The translations under genes and the position numbers were made by a program. 64,000 nt of DNA from Clostridium algoriphilum (GTDB taxonomy: Bacteria > Bacillota > Clostridia > Clostridiales > Clostridiaceae): contig NZ_JAIZZK010000004.1 in the NCBI RefSeq assembly GCF_020443705.1, positions 62,001 through 126,000 of the forward strand. The letters run 5' to 3'. The notes under the pieces are model-generated. The model was not told the DNA's origin. It did no database searches and saw only the letters and a program-made list of their open reading frames with translations. Shown one piece after another: positions 46,420 through 56,784 of this stretch (positions within the stretch are counted from its first letter, which is position 1; each line of letters begins with the position of its first letter).

Positions 46420-47385
46420 ATGTTCAAAAGAAATAGAAGGTTAAGAGAAACAAGAAACATAAGAGATTTAGTACGTGAAACAATTATAACACCAGCGGAC
46501 TTTATATTTCCTATTTTTGTAGTAGAAGGCGAAAACATTAAGGAAGAAATATCTTCAATGCCAGGGAATTATCATTTTTCATTAGATAGGCTTCATGAAA
46601 TTATTGAAGAAGTTGAAGAAGTTGGATTACGTGGAGTAATGTTATTTGGACTTCCAGAACATAAAGATGAAGTTGGTTGTGGGGCTTATGATAAAGATGG
46701 TATTGTTCAAAGAGCAGTTAGAAAAGTACGTGAGATATCAAAAGATTTATTCATAATAACAGATGTATGTATGTGTCAATATACTAATCATGGACATTGT
46801 GGGATACTTGAGGGTTCAAAGGTTGATAATGATAAGAGTCTTAAATATATAGCAGAAATTGCGTTATCTCATGCACGAGTTGGAGCAGACATGATAGCAC
46901 CATCTGACATGATGGATGGGCATGTAGAAGCAATAAGAACAATTTTAGATGATAATGGCTTTAAGGATATATCGATAATGGCTTATAGTGCTAAATATTC
47001 TTCAGCATTTTATGGTCCTTTCAGAGAAGCAGCAAATTCATCACCACAGTTTGGGGATAGAAAAACCTATCAAATGGATCCAGCCAATATCAGAGAAGCT
47101 ATGAGAGAAATAGAATGTGATATTGAGGAAGGTGCAGATATAATAATGGTAAAACCTGCATTATCATACTTAGATGTAATAAGATGGGCTAGAGATAGAT
47201 ATGATGTTCCCGTAGCAGCTTATAGCGTTAGTGGAGAATTTGCCATGGTAAAAGCAGCAGCAAAGCAGGGGTTAATTGACGAGAAAGCTATAGCTATGGA
47301 AATGCATATTTCTATGAAAAGAGCGGGAGCAGATATAATTATTACTTATTATGCACTTGATTTATGTAGATGGTTAAAAGAGTAA
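46420..47385 (+). CDS. hemB: delta-aminolevulinic acid dehydratase, 321 aa
   Basis: Joins two 5-aminolevulinates to porphobilinogen. The zinc cysteines are C117, C119 and C127 (DVCMCQYTNHGHCG), so it is the zinc-type enzyme. The Schiff-base lysines are in SIMAYSAKYSSAFYGPFR and DIIMVKPALSYLD. Length standard. The ATG follows CTAGGAGTGGATAACT. Confidence 0.97.
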   Translation: MFKRNRRLRETRNIRDLVRETIITPADFIFPIFVVEGENIKEEISSMPGNYHFSLDRLHEIIEEVEEVGLRGVMLFGLPEHKDEVGCGAYDKDGIVQRAVRKVREISKDLFIITDVCMCQYTNHGHCGILEGSKVDNDKSLKYIAEIALSHARVGADMIAPSDMMDGHVEAIRTILDDNGFKDISIMAYSAKYSSAFYGPFREAANSSPQFGDRKTYQMDPANIREAMREIECDIEEGADIIMVKPALSYLDVIRWARDRYDVPVAAYSVSGEFAMVKAAAKQGLIDEKAIAMEMHISMKRAGADIIITYYALDLCRWLKE

Positions 47386-47470
47386 TTCCTAGATTAAAAC
47401 TAACTTTAATGTAAAAATTACAAAAGAATACTAGTAAATAAACTTAATATATAGAAAAGAGGAAACTACT

Positions 47471-48745
47471 ATGAGAAACTTAGACATATTTAATGAATCA
47501 AAGCAATATATGCCTGGTGGAGTTAATAGCCCGGTTAGAGCTTTTAAAGATGTAACTGTCACTCCTCCAATTATTAAAAAGGGTAAAGGTGCATACATTT
47601 ATGATGAAGATGGGAACAAATACATAGATTTTGTATGCGCATGGGGACCAATGCTTCTTGGCCATTGTGATGATGATGTAGTGAAAGCTATACAAAACAC
47701 TTGCGAAAGCGCAATTGCCTTTGGTGCATCTACAGAAATTGAGTTAAAAGTAGCAAAGCATATCTGCACTACTGTAGATAATGTAGAAATGATCAGAATG
47801 GTTAACTCAGGTACAGAAGCTACAATGAGCGCTGTAAAACTTGCAAGGGGTTACACTAAAAAGAATAAAATAATAAAATTTGCAGGTTGTTACCATGGAC
47901 ATTTTGAAAGCTTTTTAGTTGAAGCCGGTTCAGGAGTGATGACTGCAGGCATCGCTGGATCTGCTGGTGTTCCAAAAGAAAGTATTATAAATACACTAAT
48001 TGCAAATTATAATGATTTAGGTAGCGTAAAAACATTGTTTGAAAATTATAAGGATGATATAGCATGCATAATCATTGAACCAGTAGCAGGAAATATGGGA
48101 GTTATACCAGCTGAGAAAGAATTTTTAATTGGACTTAGAAAATTATGTGATGAATATAAGAGTTTACTTATTTTTGACGAAGTAATGAGTGGATTTAGAG
48201 TAGCCTATAAAGGAGCACAAAGCATTTATAATGTAGCTCCAGATTTAATAACTTATGCAAAAATCATAGGTGGAGGACTTCCATGTGGTGCCTTTGGTGG
48301 AAAAAGAGAGATAATGGAGTTCTTATCACCTATGGGGCCAGTTTATCAAGCAGGTACTATGTCAGGTAATCCTGTGGTTATGGCAGCAGGTTATGAAACA
48401 TTAACTAAGCTTTGTGATAACCCAAGAGTATATGTGACCATGGAGAAGCTTTCAGAAAAACTTCAAAAGGGACTACTCGAAATTGCAAAAGAAAAAGGAA
48501 TACCTATGGTAGTTAATAGATGTGGCTCAATGATTACAGCTTTCTTTACGAAAAATAAAGAAGTCAAAAATTTTGACGATGCTAAAACTTGTGATGCTTT
48601 GATGTTTTTAAGATATTTTGAACACATGATAAAAAGTGGAATAAATATTGCACCTTCCCAATTTGAGGCGATATTCCTATGCACTAAACATACCGAAAAG
48701 GACATAGAAAAATTCTTAGAAGCGTTTAAGAGTTTTACAGTATAA
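47471..48745 (+). CDS. hemL: glutamate-1-semialdehyde 2,1-aminomutase, 424 aa
   Basis: PLP enzyme giving 5-aminolevulinate from HemA product. [11 protein letters not shown] near the start, [30 protein letters not shown] and the PLP lysine in [18 protein letters not shown] are all present. Together with hemA it completes the C5 route in this operon. Confidence 0.97.
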   Translation: MRNLDIFNESKQYMPGGVNSPVRAFKDVTVTPPIIKKGKGAYIYDEDGNKYIDFVCAWGPMLLGHCDDDVVKAIQNTCESAIAFGASTEIELKVAKHICTTVDNVEMIRMVNSGTEATMSAVKLARGYTKKNKIIKFAGCYHGHFESFLVEAGSGVMTAGIAGSAGVPKESIINTLIANYNDLGSVKTLFENYKDDIACIIIEPVAGNMGVIPAEKEFLIGLRKLCDEYKSLLIFDEVMSGFRVAYKGAQSIYNVAPDLITYAKIIGGGLPCGAFGGKREIMEFLSPMGPVYQAGTMSGNPVVMAAGYETLTKLCDNPRVYVTMEKLSEKLQKGLLEIAKEKGIPMVVNRCGSMITAFFTKNKEVKNFDDAKTCDALMFLRYFEHMIKSGINIAPSQFEAIFLCTKHTEKDIEKFLEAFKSFTV

Positions 48746-48854
48746 GTGTTTTTTTAGAACGCTCTACTATCCTAACTTCTATATGTTGGACTTTTATAAA
48801 GTTGATTCGTATTTGGAATATACTACGTTAGAATAAATCAGGAGGCGCAAAAAT

Positions 48855-49418
48855 ATGAGGTTTATTAAAGACAATGAATTTATAAGGGGCAATTGTCCAA
48901 TGACTAAGGAAGAAGTAAGAATATTAAGTGTAGTAAAGCTTGAGCTTGAAGATGATTATAAGGTACTCGACATTGGTGCAGGTACAGGATCAGTAAGTAT
49001 CCAGATGGCGAAGATTTGTAATAAGGGTAAAGTTATTGCTATAGAAAGAGATGAAGATGCAATAGACATTATAAAACAAAATAAAGAAAAATTTAAAACT
49101 GATAATATGGAAATAATAAATAAAGAAGCCATGGAGTTAGAGCCTAGTATAGCAGGTGAATATGATGCAATATTTATTGGGGGAAGTGGTGGAAATATAG
49201 ATGATATTATAAGATGTTATGGAAGTAAACTCAAAAGGAACAAGAATATCGTTTTAAACTTTATAACTATAAATAATGTGTACAAGGCCATGGAAACTTT
49301 AAAAGAATTAAATTATGAGGTAGAATGTGTTCAAGTACAAGTTAGTAAGACAAGGGGACAGAGCTACATGTTAATAGCTAATAATCCTATATTTGTGGTC
49401 AGTGGAAAAAAGCATTAA
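48855..49418 (+). CDS. cbiT: cobalt-precorrin-6B (C15) methyltransferase, decarboxylating, 187 aa
   Basis: SAM methyltransferase with IRGNCPMTKEEVRILSVVKL at the start (typical CbiT head), LDIGAGTGSVSIQMA as SAM loop and AIFIGGSGGNIDDII. It methylates C15 and decarboxylates at C12 in the anaerobic B12 pathway. It is the only mid-pathway cbi gene here, so the rest of the corrin ring genes must lie elsewhere. Preceded by AGGAGGCGCAAAAAT. Last gene before a bidirectional terminator. Confidence 0.94.
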   Translation: MRFIKDNEFIRGNCPMTKEEVRILSVVKLELEDDYKVLDIGAGTGSVSIQMAKICNKGKVIAIERDEDAIDIIKQNKEKFKTDNMEIINKEAMELEPSIAGEYDAIFIGGSGGNIDDIIRCYGSKLKRNKNIVLNFITINNVYKAMETLKELNYEVECVQVQVSKTRGQSYMLIANNPIFVVSGKKH

Positions 49419-49419
49419 T

Positions 49420-49472
49420 AAAAAGCCTTCTTATTTCAAGATAATTACTACTTGAAATAAGAAGGCTTTTTT
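49420..49472. terminator. bidirectional terminator between cbiT and asd
   Basis: A 20-base-plus perfect stem (AAAAAGCCTTCTTATTTCAA and its complement) with A- and T-runs at its two ends. Confidence 0.92.
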
Positions 49473-49489
49473 ATATTTAATATATATTT

Positions 49490-50575
49490 TTATTTAGATG
49501 TTAAAAATCCTTCTTTCATTAAAAGTTCAGCTGAAAGTACTGCACCACCGGCTGCTCCACGTAAAGTATTGTGGGACAAACAAACAAATTTGTAATCAAA
49601 TAATTTGTCCTCGCGGAGTCTACCAATTGATATTCCCATTCCCTTTTCAATGTTTCGATCTAGCCTAACTTGGGGTCTATCATTTTCCTCAAAGTATGTT
49701 AAAAACTGTTTGGGAGCATTTGGAAGGTCTAATAGTTGTGGTTTTCCTTTAAACTCAGCCCAAAGCTTTAATATAGTTTCTTTTGATGGCTTTTCTTTAA
49801 AGGAAACAAATACAGCAGCTAAATGACCATCTGCAACAGGAACACGAATGCATTGAGTTGAGATTATAGGTTCAGTAGCATTTATAATCTTATCATTACC
49901 CCTATGACCCCAAATTTTTAGGGGTTCTTGTTCGCTTTTTTCTTCTTCTCCACCTATATATGGAATAACATTATCAATAATTTCTGGCCAGTCTGAGAAT
50001 ATCTTTCCTGAACCAGATATAGCTTGATATGTGGAAACTAGTATTTTTGTAGGTTTAAATTCCATAAGAGCACTTATAGCAGGAACGTAACTCTGAATTG
50101 AGCAGTTAGGTTTAGCAACTATAAAACCTCTTTTAGTGCCTAAACGCTTACGTTGTACGTTTATTAGTTCAAAATGATCAGCATTTATCTCGGGAATGAC
50201 CATTGGAACATCAGGAGTACTTCTGTGAGCAGAGTTATTTGAAACTACAGGAGTTTCAGCTTTTGCATATCTTTCTTCAATTTCTCTTATTTCATTTGCA
50301 GGCATATTAACAGCGCAGAAGACGAAATCTACAAGGCTGCTTATTTCATCTACTTCATTAATATTTTTTAAGACTATGTTTTTAACGCACTCAGGCATAG
50401 GCACGTCCAATTTCCATCTATTATTCACTGCTTCATAATAAGTTTTACCCACAGAGTTCTCACTAGCAGCAATAACAGCTATTTCAAAATAAGGGTGATT
50501 TTCAAGTAGTGTAACAAGACGTTGACCAACAAATCCAGTTCCACCTAATAATCCGACTTTTAATTTTTTATTCAT
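49490..50575 (-). CDS. asd: aspartate-semialdehyde dehydrogenase, 361 aa
   Basis: Reduces aspartyl phosphate to aspartate semialdehyde for lysine, threonine and methionine (and diaminopimelate) synthesis. It belongs to the archaeal/fungal-like class: GLLGGTGFVGQRLVTLL (NADP loop, 8-24), NNSAHRSTPDVPMVIPEIN and the catalytic C158 in AKPNCSIQSY. Single gene, with the ATG preceded by GGAGGTATTATTGC on its strand. Confidence 0.95.
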   Translation of the reverse strand: MNKKLKVGLLGGTGFVGQRLVTLLENHPYFEIAVIAASENSVGKTYYEAVNNRWKLDVPMPECVKNIVLKNINEVDEISSLVDFVFCAVNMPANEIREIEERYAKAETPVVSNNSAHRSTPDVPMVIPEINADHFELINVQRKRLGTKRGFIVAKPNCSIQSYVPAISALMEFKPTKILVSTYQAISGSGKIFSDWPEIIDNVIPYIGGEEEKSEQEPLKIWGHRGNDKIINATEPIISTQCIRVPVADGHLAAVFVSFKEKPSKETILKLWAEFKGKPQLLDLPNAPKQFLTYFEENDRPQVRLDRNIEKGMGISIGRLREDKLFDYKFVCLSHNTLRGAAGGAVLSAELLMKEGFLTSK

Positions 50576-50845
50576 TGCAATAATACCTCCGATTCTAATA
50601 ATTTACTTTTATGGAAAGATATAAATATTATACTTAATTATATTCATATCCATGTTATAAAGTGAATAGTATAGGAACATAAAAAAAATTATATTACTAT
50701 TATAAATAATTATAATAGTAAAAAGTATATACTTCAAGCAAATTATTATATAGAATAGGTATGGACAATAAATTGATGTATTAATAATGAAGTAATAAGT
50801 CATATAATTTAATTAGATAAAGACAAATAGAAATGGGGAATAGAG

Positions 50846-51664
50846 TTGGCTAAAAATGACAAAAATAAATTAAGGCTATATGGATTTAACAATTTAACAA
50901 AATCATTAAGTTTTAATATCTATGATATTTGTTATACAAAAACAAAAGAAGATAGAGAGAAATATATAGAATATATTGATGAACAATATAATGCTGAGAG
51001 GTTAACTAAAATACTTACGAATGTTACTGAAATGATAGGTGCCAGTGTATTAAATATTGCAAAGCAGGACTATGATCCTCAAGGAGCAAGTGTAACACTT
51101 CTTATTTCGGAAGAAGAAATCCCACTATATGTGGTAGACCCTTCCTGCAATAGAGGTATTTTAACCCCAATTAGGGAGAATATCGTGGCACATTTAGATA
51201 AAAGCCATGTAACAGTGCATACTTATCCGGAAAGCCATCCACAAAATGATATAAGTACATTTAGAGTAGATATAGATGTGGCAACATGTGGTACTATATC
51301 TCCATTAAAAGCTCTAAATTACTTAATTAGTAGTTTTGATTCAGATATTATTACTATTGATTATAGGGTTCGTGGTTTTACGAGGGACATGGATGGTAAA
51401 AAGCATTTCATAGATCATGAAATTAATTCCATACAAAATTATATTGCTAAAGAAACAAAAGATCGATATAGCTTAATCGACATGAATATATATCAATCTA
51501 GTATATTTCATACAAAAATGAAATTAAACGATTTTAAGCTTGATAATTACTTGTTTGAAATTAAACAAGAAGATTTAAGTTTTGATGAAAAAGCTAATAT
51601 TATAAAAAAATTACAAAAAGAGATGGAAGAAATATTTTATGGCATGGACATTTCTAATGATTAA
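50846..51664 (+). CDS. speD: S-adenosylmethionine decarboxylase proenzyme (E. coli type), 272 aa
   Basis: Makes decarboxylated SAM, the aminopropyl donor for spermidine. The pyruvoyl group forms by self-cleavage between K119 and S120 ([16 protein letters not shown]). [34 protein letters not shown] and [22 protein letters not shown] closely match the enteric SpeD class, not the short Bacillus SpeH. Start TTG 50846 after a modest GGGGA. No speE is adjacent. Confidence 0.95.
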   Translation: MAKNDKNKLRLYGFNNLTKSLSFNIYDICYTKTKEDREKYIEYIDEQYNAERLTKILTNVTEMIGASVLNIAKQDYDPQGASVTLLISEEEIPLYVVDPSCNRGILTPIRENIVAHLDKSHVTVHTYPESHPQNDISTFRVDIDVATCGTISPLKALNYLISSFDSDIITIDYRVRGFTRDMDGKKHFIDHEINSIQNYIAKETKDRYSLIDMNIYQSSIFHTKMKLNDFKLDNYLFEIKQEDLSFDEKANIIKKLQKEMEEIFYGMDISND

Positions 51665-51683
51665 TTTTATATAAAAATTTATA

Positions 51684-51743
51684 TTAGGCACATTTAAATA
51701 GATAACAATTTAGTATTCTTGTTATTTATTTGAATGTGCCTAA
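51684..51743 (+). terminator. terminator after speD
   Basis: TTAGGCACATTtAAATA and its complement (TATTTgAATGTGCCTAA) with an inner ATAACAA/TTGTTAT, forming a long stem in A/T-rich flanks. Confidence 0.8.
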
Positions 51744-52208
51744 ATATTTAAGATTATTGTAAGAGTTAATAGTTTTCATTATTTCTCCAAATAACAATAA
51801 TTAATATTATTATTAATGTAAAAATAAGAAATAAATTTTTTGAATTTAATCTTTGGTATTATGTATTATTTTTTGTAAAAAAATCATTTAATGTAGTTGG
51901 GGTATTAAGTTACAAAAAGTGCAGAAATATATTTAAATTTTATGTAGAAAAGTGGTTTAATTTAGAGGTTTTTAAATGATAAAATCTTCCAATCATAACG
52001 CTCTTTTAACCACTTATATGTTATAATTGTAAATAGTGATTGTAAACATTTTGTTAAAACAAACAAAATAAGGTTTTCTTTCATATTTGAAAACTTAAGC
52101 AGTTAGAAAATTTATTTTTTATAGATTGTACTACAAATTATAGTTACTAAGGCGCATTCAAATAAATTATAATTTGTATATGTTTAAAGTTGGAGGAAGT
52201 TATAAATA
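51744..52208 (+). other. AT-rich stretch before the glgB remnant
   Basis: No gene seen. There is one loose inverted repeat, AAGTGGTTTAA (about 51951) with TTAACCACTT (about 52007-52016), around a 50-base interior. The promoter of the glg operon probably lies here or in the pseudogene, but I could not fix it. Confidence 0.5.
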
Positions 52209-52969
52209 ATGTTGAAGTTTTCTTTTCTCATAGTCAGGAATTTAATAGTTACAAAGTTATGGGATGGAAATTAAGAACAAAGAATGGTAAAAAGGGGGCT
52301 GGATTCTCAGTTTGGGTGGCAAACTAAAATAAGTTAGGGTGTTTGGAGACTTTAACAATTGGAATTGTTGTAATTATTTAATGAACTTTAATAGCTAATA
52401 CAACATCAGTGGTAGTAAATTTTAAAAATTAACATTGGAATGATAACATTTGGGTAAAAACAATAAAATTTATTTTTATATCAAAATTGCGTACAGGCTC
52501 TAAGTTATGTACTTTATATGTGATATGCCCAAATAGAATTTCTTCCTGTTAAAAAGCATCCATTAGATTAATGAAATGCTGAAATACATGCAACTTAATT
52601 GTGATCGGAAGAAATTCAGACATAAATTAATTACATTTACATTAATGTATGCGTTTTCTTGAAATTTATTTTGCCACATTCACATAATGAGGTGATTCAC
52701 GGTAAAAATCTTTATTAGGTAAAATGGTTGGGAGTATGATTATAAGTTTGCAAGTCTAAGACCTTTTTATGGGTATATGATGTCACCTCCAGGTGAATAG
52801 TTATTATTTATGGATGGGGATTTTGGTCAATTTATTGAATGGAGCCTCAATAATCGAAAAGTGGAATAGGCAGCCTTATTGTATAAATATTAGTGTACCG
52901 GCATTATCTATAATTTTTATAAAACTAAATGTAGACAACGAAGTTGAATTATTAAAAGCTAGTAAATAG
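52209..52969 (+). pseudogene. glgB: 1,4-alpha-glucan branching enzyme remnant
   Basis: Pieces of GlgB follow in order in shifting frames. From an ATG behind GTTGGAGGAAG come the N-terminal CBM48 part (MGWKLRTKNGKKGAGFSVWV, then GDFNNWN in another frame at about 52345). Next are a late catalytic part (KFRHKLITFTLMYAFS, TGA, then LPHSHNEVIHGK at about 52670-52710, then RPFYGYMMSPPGE, TAG, LLFMDGDFGQFIEWS at about 52760-52845). The C-terminus is ISVPALSIIFIKLN ending at TAG 52967. About 760 bases remain of the 1.9-2.0 kb usual for the family, and the central catalytic core is gone. It sits directly before glgC, where glgB is expected. Confidence 0.88.
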
Positions 52970-53005
52970 ATAAATTAGCAGAAGTATAGAAGGGGGAGAA
53001 GTAGA

Positions 53006-54160
53006 ATGATAAAAAAAGAAATGATAGCTATGATACTCGCAGGAGGTCAAGGATCAAGACTAAAGCAATTAACAAAAATGACGGCAAAACCTGCAGTACC
53101 ATTTGGAGGAAAGTATAGAATTATAGACTTTTCTTTAAGTAATTGTTCTAATTCTGATATAGACACAGTAGGGGTTCTCACTCAATACCAACCATTGGCA
53201 CTGAACTCTCATATAGGAATAGGAGCTCCTTGGGATTTAGATAGGAGAAATGGAGGCGTAAGTCTTTTACCACCTTACCAAAATGAAGACGGTGGCAATT
53301 GGTACAAGGGGACAGCTGATGCTATATATCAAAATACAAATTACATTGATAGTTATGATCCAGAATATGTTCTTATTTTATCAGGAGACCATATTTATAA
53401 AATGGATTATTCAAAAATGCTAGATTATCACAAAGAAAAAGGTGCGGATGTTACTATTGCAGTAATAGAAGTTCCACATGACGAGTGTAGTAGATTTGGA
53501 ATAATGAACACTCGCGAAGATGACAGTATCTTTGAATTTGAAGAAAAACCAAAGGATCCTAAAAGCAATTTAGCCTCTATGGGAGTTTATATTTTTAATT
53601 GGCGTGCTCTTAAACAACTTTTAAAGGAGGATAACCTTGATGAAATATCTAGCAATGACTTTGGTAAAAATATAATACCAAAGATGTTAAATAATAATCA
53701 AGAGTTATATGCATATCATTTCAAAGGATATTGGAGAGATGTAGGTACTATTGAAAGTTTTTGGGATGCGAATATGGATTTGATATCTGACAATAATGAA
53801 CTTAATATACATGATGATAAGTGGAGAATATATACAGTCAATCCTATGTTACCACCACAATATATAGGGCCTGAGGCGACTATAAACAATGCTCTGTTAA
53901 ATGAAGGGTGTACTGTTTTCGGTGAAATAAGTAATTGTGTTCTTTTCCAAGGAGTACATGTAGGGAAAAACTCTAAAATAACTAATTCAGTTATTCTACC
54001 AAATACTAAAATAGGAAATAACGTAGTTATAGATAAAGCTATTATAGGAAGCGATGTTATCATAAGACGTAACTCATATATTGGTAATGGTCGCGATATT
54101 ATTGTTATAGAAAAGGGACGCGAAATTAAAGCTGATTTAAAGGTAGTCAATAAATTATAA
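53006..54160 (+). CDS. glgC: glucose-1-phosphate adenylyltransferase catalytic subunit, 384 aa
   Basis: Makes ADP-glucose, the committed step of glycogen. The nucleotide loop [15 protein letters not shown] is at 9-23, followed by [20 protein letters not shown], the GTADAIYQN motif and the catalytic [13 protein letters not shown] region, and a C-terminal left-handed helix domain with hexapeptide repeats ([20 protein letters not shown]). Preceded by GAAGGGGGAGAAGTAGA. Paired with glgD, as in other Firmicutes. Confidence 0.97.
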   Translation: MIKKEMIAMILAGGQGSRLKQLTKMTAKPAVPFGGKYRIIDFSLSNCSNSDIDTVGVLTQYQPLALNSHIGIGAPWDLDRRNGGVSLLPPYQNEDGGNWYKGTADAIYQNTNYIDSYDPEYVLILSGDHIYKMDYSKMLDYHKEKGADVTIAVIEVPHDECSRFGIMNTREDDSIFEFEEKPKDPKSNLASMGVYIFNWRALKQLLKEDNLDEISSNDFGKNIIPKMLNNNQELYAYHFKGYWRDVGTIESFWDANMDLISDNNELNIHDDKWRIYTVNPMLPPQYIGPEATINNALLNEGCTVFGEISNCVLFQGVHVGKNSKITNSVILPNTKIGNNVVIDKAIIGSDVIIRRNSYIGNGRDIIVIEKGREIKADLKVVNKL

Positions 54161-54178
54161 AACTTGCGAGGTGCTAAA

Positions 54179-55288
54179 ATGCTTAAAAATTATATAGGAA
54201 TATTAATGTTAAATGAACAAGAAGATAATATTAAAAGTCTCACAAAATCAAGACCTGTAGCATCTATACCTATAGGTGGAAGATATAGAATTATTGATTT
54301 CGTGCTTTCAAATATGGTTAATTCAGGTATTCATAATATAGGTATATTTACTAACACAAAATCTAGGTCTTTAGTTGATCACGTAGGTTCAGGAGAACCT
54401 TGGGATTTAGATAGAAAAATAAATGGATTATTTTTATTTAATCTTACCTCAGAAAGATCACAATTAAGGGATATAGATGTATTAAGTGGTAATATGGAAT
54501 ATATATATAGAACAAAGCAAGATTATGTAATAATATCTTCTTCAAATATGTTATGTAATATGGATTACAATGAGGCTGCTAAATATCACGAGGAATCTGG
54601 TAGTGAGATAACTTTAATATATAAAAAAACAGCAAACGGCAAAAAGCATTATATAAATTGTAATACTTTATATATTAATGAAGAAAACAAAGTCTTGAGC
54701 ATTGGGAAAAACATAGGAGCAGAGGACAAACTAAATATATCAATGGAAATGTTTATAATGAAAAAAACTACTCTTATATCTATTATAAACAAGTGTGTTC
54801 AGACAGGATATCATAATTCTATAAAAGCGGCTATTTATAATTATGTTTCAAAAATTAATGTTAATGCCTATGAGTTTAAAGGATATCTTCAATGTGTAGA
54901 TTCTATAAAAAATTATTATAAAACTAGTATGGATATGTTAAACCCTAAAATAACTAAGGAATTATTTCATAGCAAAGGGTTAATTTATACAAAAAGTAAA
55001 GATGAAGCCCCTACGAAATATTTTAATGGATCAAAAGTTAATAATAGTTTGATTTCAAATGGATGTATTTTGAAAGGAAAAATAGAAAAGAGTGTTATTT
55101 CAAGAAGGGTAGTAGTACATGAGGGCGCAGAAATTAAAAATTGTATAATATTTCAAAACTGCGAAATAAAAAAAGGTTGTAAGCTTACAAATGTCATAAT
55201 TGACAAAAACACTATTATAAATGAGAATACAGTACTTGAGGGGGATGAAGAATTCCCAGTAGTAATTGAGAAAAAATTCCGACCATAA
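54179..55288 (+). CDS. glgD: GlgD, non-catalytic partner of ADP-glucose pyrophosphorylase, 369 aa
   Basis: Homologous to GlgC (IPIGGRYRIIDFVLSNMVNSG, GSGEPWDLDR) but the nucleotide-binding GGxGxRL loop is replaced by LMLNEQEDNIKSLT, so it should be a regulatory subunit that activates GlgC in a heterotetramer. The C-terminal hexapeptide domain is kept. Start ATG 54179 behind GCGAGGTGCTAAA; the TTG at 54164 lies before that site. Confidence 0.93.
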   Translation: MLKNYIGILMLNEQEDNIKSLTKSRPVASIPIGGRYRIIDFVLSNMVNSGIHNIGIFTNTKSRSLVDHVGSGEPWDLDRKINGLFLFNLTSERSQLRDIDVLSGNMEYIYRTKQDYVIISSSNMLCNMDYNEAAKYHEESGSEITLIYKKTANGKKHYINCNTLYINEENKVLSIGKNIGAEDKLNISMEMFIMKKTTLISIINKCVQTGYHNSIKAAIYNYVSKINVNAYEFKGYLQCVDSIKNYYKTSMDMLNPKITKELFHSKGLIYTKSKDEAPTKYFNGSKVNNSLISNGCILKGKIEKSVISRRVVVHEGAEIKNCIIFQNCEIKKGCKLTNVIIDKNTIINENTVLEGDEEFPVVIEKKFRP

Positions 55289-55304
55289 TTATAGGAGGGT
55301 TAGT

Positions 55305-56738
55305 ATGAAAGTATTATTTGTGGCTTCTGAAGCATATCCGTTTATTAAAACAGGGGGCCTTGGGGACGTTGCGTATGCACTACCTAAAGCCTTAAGAAAA
55401 CTTGGTATCGATGCAAGAGTAATAATACCTAAATATAGTAGCATTGCCTTATCCTTTAAGAATTGCATGGAGAGTGTAGCTGCTTTCAGTGTACAAGTTG
55501 GCTGGAGAAATCAATATTGTGGTTTGGAATATTTAACTTATGATGAGGTGCCTTACTATTTTGTGGATAACGAAGATTATTTTAAAAGACCTGGGACATA
55601 TGGATATTATGATGATGGTGAAAGATTCTCTTTCTTCTCAAAAGCAATATTAGAATCTATCAAATACATGGAGGATTTTGTACCAGATATAATTCATTGT
55701 AATGATTGGCAATGTGGAATTGTGCCAGCTTTGCTTAAAGAAAACTATAGTTATGACAAACTGTATAGTAAAATAAAAAGCATATTTACTATACACAATT
55801 TACAATACCAAGGAATATTCCCAAAAGAAATACTAGGCGATATAATAGACTTAGATCATAAGTATTTTAATGATGATGCACTTAAATTCTATGATGTTGT
55901 ATCTTACATGAAGGGTGGAATTGTTTTCTCAGATGCTGTGACTACTGTAAGCGATACTTATTCAAAGGAAATACGAACTCCATTTTATGGTGAAAGATTA
56001 GATGGATTATTATCATCAAAAGCTGACAAGTTATATGGCATAGTAAATGGTATAGATTATGAATTATACAATCCTAAAAGTGATGAAAAAATATTATACA
56101 ACTATGATGCAACCAATATAAAAGGAAAGGTTAAAAACAAATTAGCCCTTCAAGAAAAACTAGGTTTTCCTGTTGACGCGGATGTACCTATGATAGGTAT
56201 TGTAACTAGACTAGTAAAACAAAAAGGTCTAGATTTAATTGTGGATAAGTTACAAGAATTGCTCAGTTTTCCTGTCCAAATAGTATTACTTGGTAATGGT
56301 GACGGATATTATGAAGACATATTTCAGTATTATGCTTCTATTTATCCAAGTAGGATATCAACAAACATTGTTTTTGATGAGAAGTTGGCACAACAAATAT
56401 ATGCATCTTCAGATATGTTCTTGATGCCATCGTTATTTGAACCTTGTGGAATAGGGCAGCTTATAGCCTTGAAATATGGAAGTATCCCAATAGTTCGTGA
56501 AACTGGAGGGCTAAAAGACACCATTATACCTTATAATAAATATACTGGGAAGGGCAATGGTTTTTCTTTTAGTAATTACAGCAATAAAGAATTATTAGAT
56601 ACGATAATTAGAGCTCTCGAATTATACAAAGATAAAGCATCTTGGGATAAGTTAGTTCAAAATGCCATGAGTTCAAATAATAGTTGGGAAAATTCAGCTG
56701 AAAACTATAAGGATTTATATAATAATCTAATAAAATAA
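55305..56738 (+). CDS. glgA: glycogen synthase (ADP-glucose), 477 aa
   Basis: GT5 glycosyltransferase that elongates alpha-1,4-glucan. The ADP-glucose loop KTGGLGDVAYALPKAL is at about 15-30. HCNDWQCGIVPALL, FTIHNLQYQGIFP, VNGIDYELYNP and FEPCGIGQLIALKYGSIPIVRETGGL are all family landmarks. Start ATG 55305 after ATAGGAGGGTTAGT; the open frame to 55266 overlaps glgD and lacks a site. Confidence 0.97.
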   Translation: MKVLFVASEAYPFIKTGGLGDVAYALPKALRKLGIDARVIIPKYSSIALSFKNCMESVAAFSVQVGWRNQYCGLEYLTYDEVPYYFVDNEDYFKRPGTYGYYDDGERFSFFSKAILESIKYMEDFVPDIIHCNDWQCGIVPALLKENYSYDKLYSKIKSIFTIHNLQYQGIFPKEILGDIIDLDHKYFNDDALKFYDVVSYMKGGIVFSDAVTTVSDTYSKEIRTPFYGERLDGLLSSKADKLYGIVNGIDYELYNPKSDEKILYNYDATNIKGKVKNKLALQEKLGFPVDADVPMIGIVTRLVKQKGLDLIVDKLQELLSFPVQIVLLGNGDGYYEDIFQYYASIYPSRISTNIVFDEKLAQQIYASSDMFLMPSLFEPCGIGQLIALKYGSIPIVRETGGLKDTIIPYNKYTGKGNGFSFSNYSNKELLDTIIRALELYKDKASWDKLVQNAMSSNNSWENSAENYKDLYNNLIK

Positions 56739-56784
56739 ATTTTTAGAAATATGTAAATTCTAAAATTGCTAGGTGGTGAATGTC

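Noticed and set aside
50576-50845. Search for a lysine, SAM or T-box leader between asd and speD
   Set aside because: The sequence is AT-rich without any of the conserved boxes of those elements.
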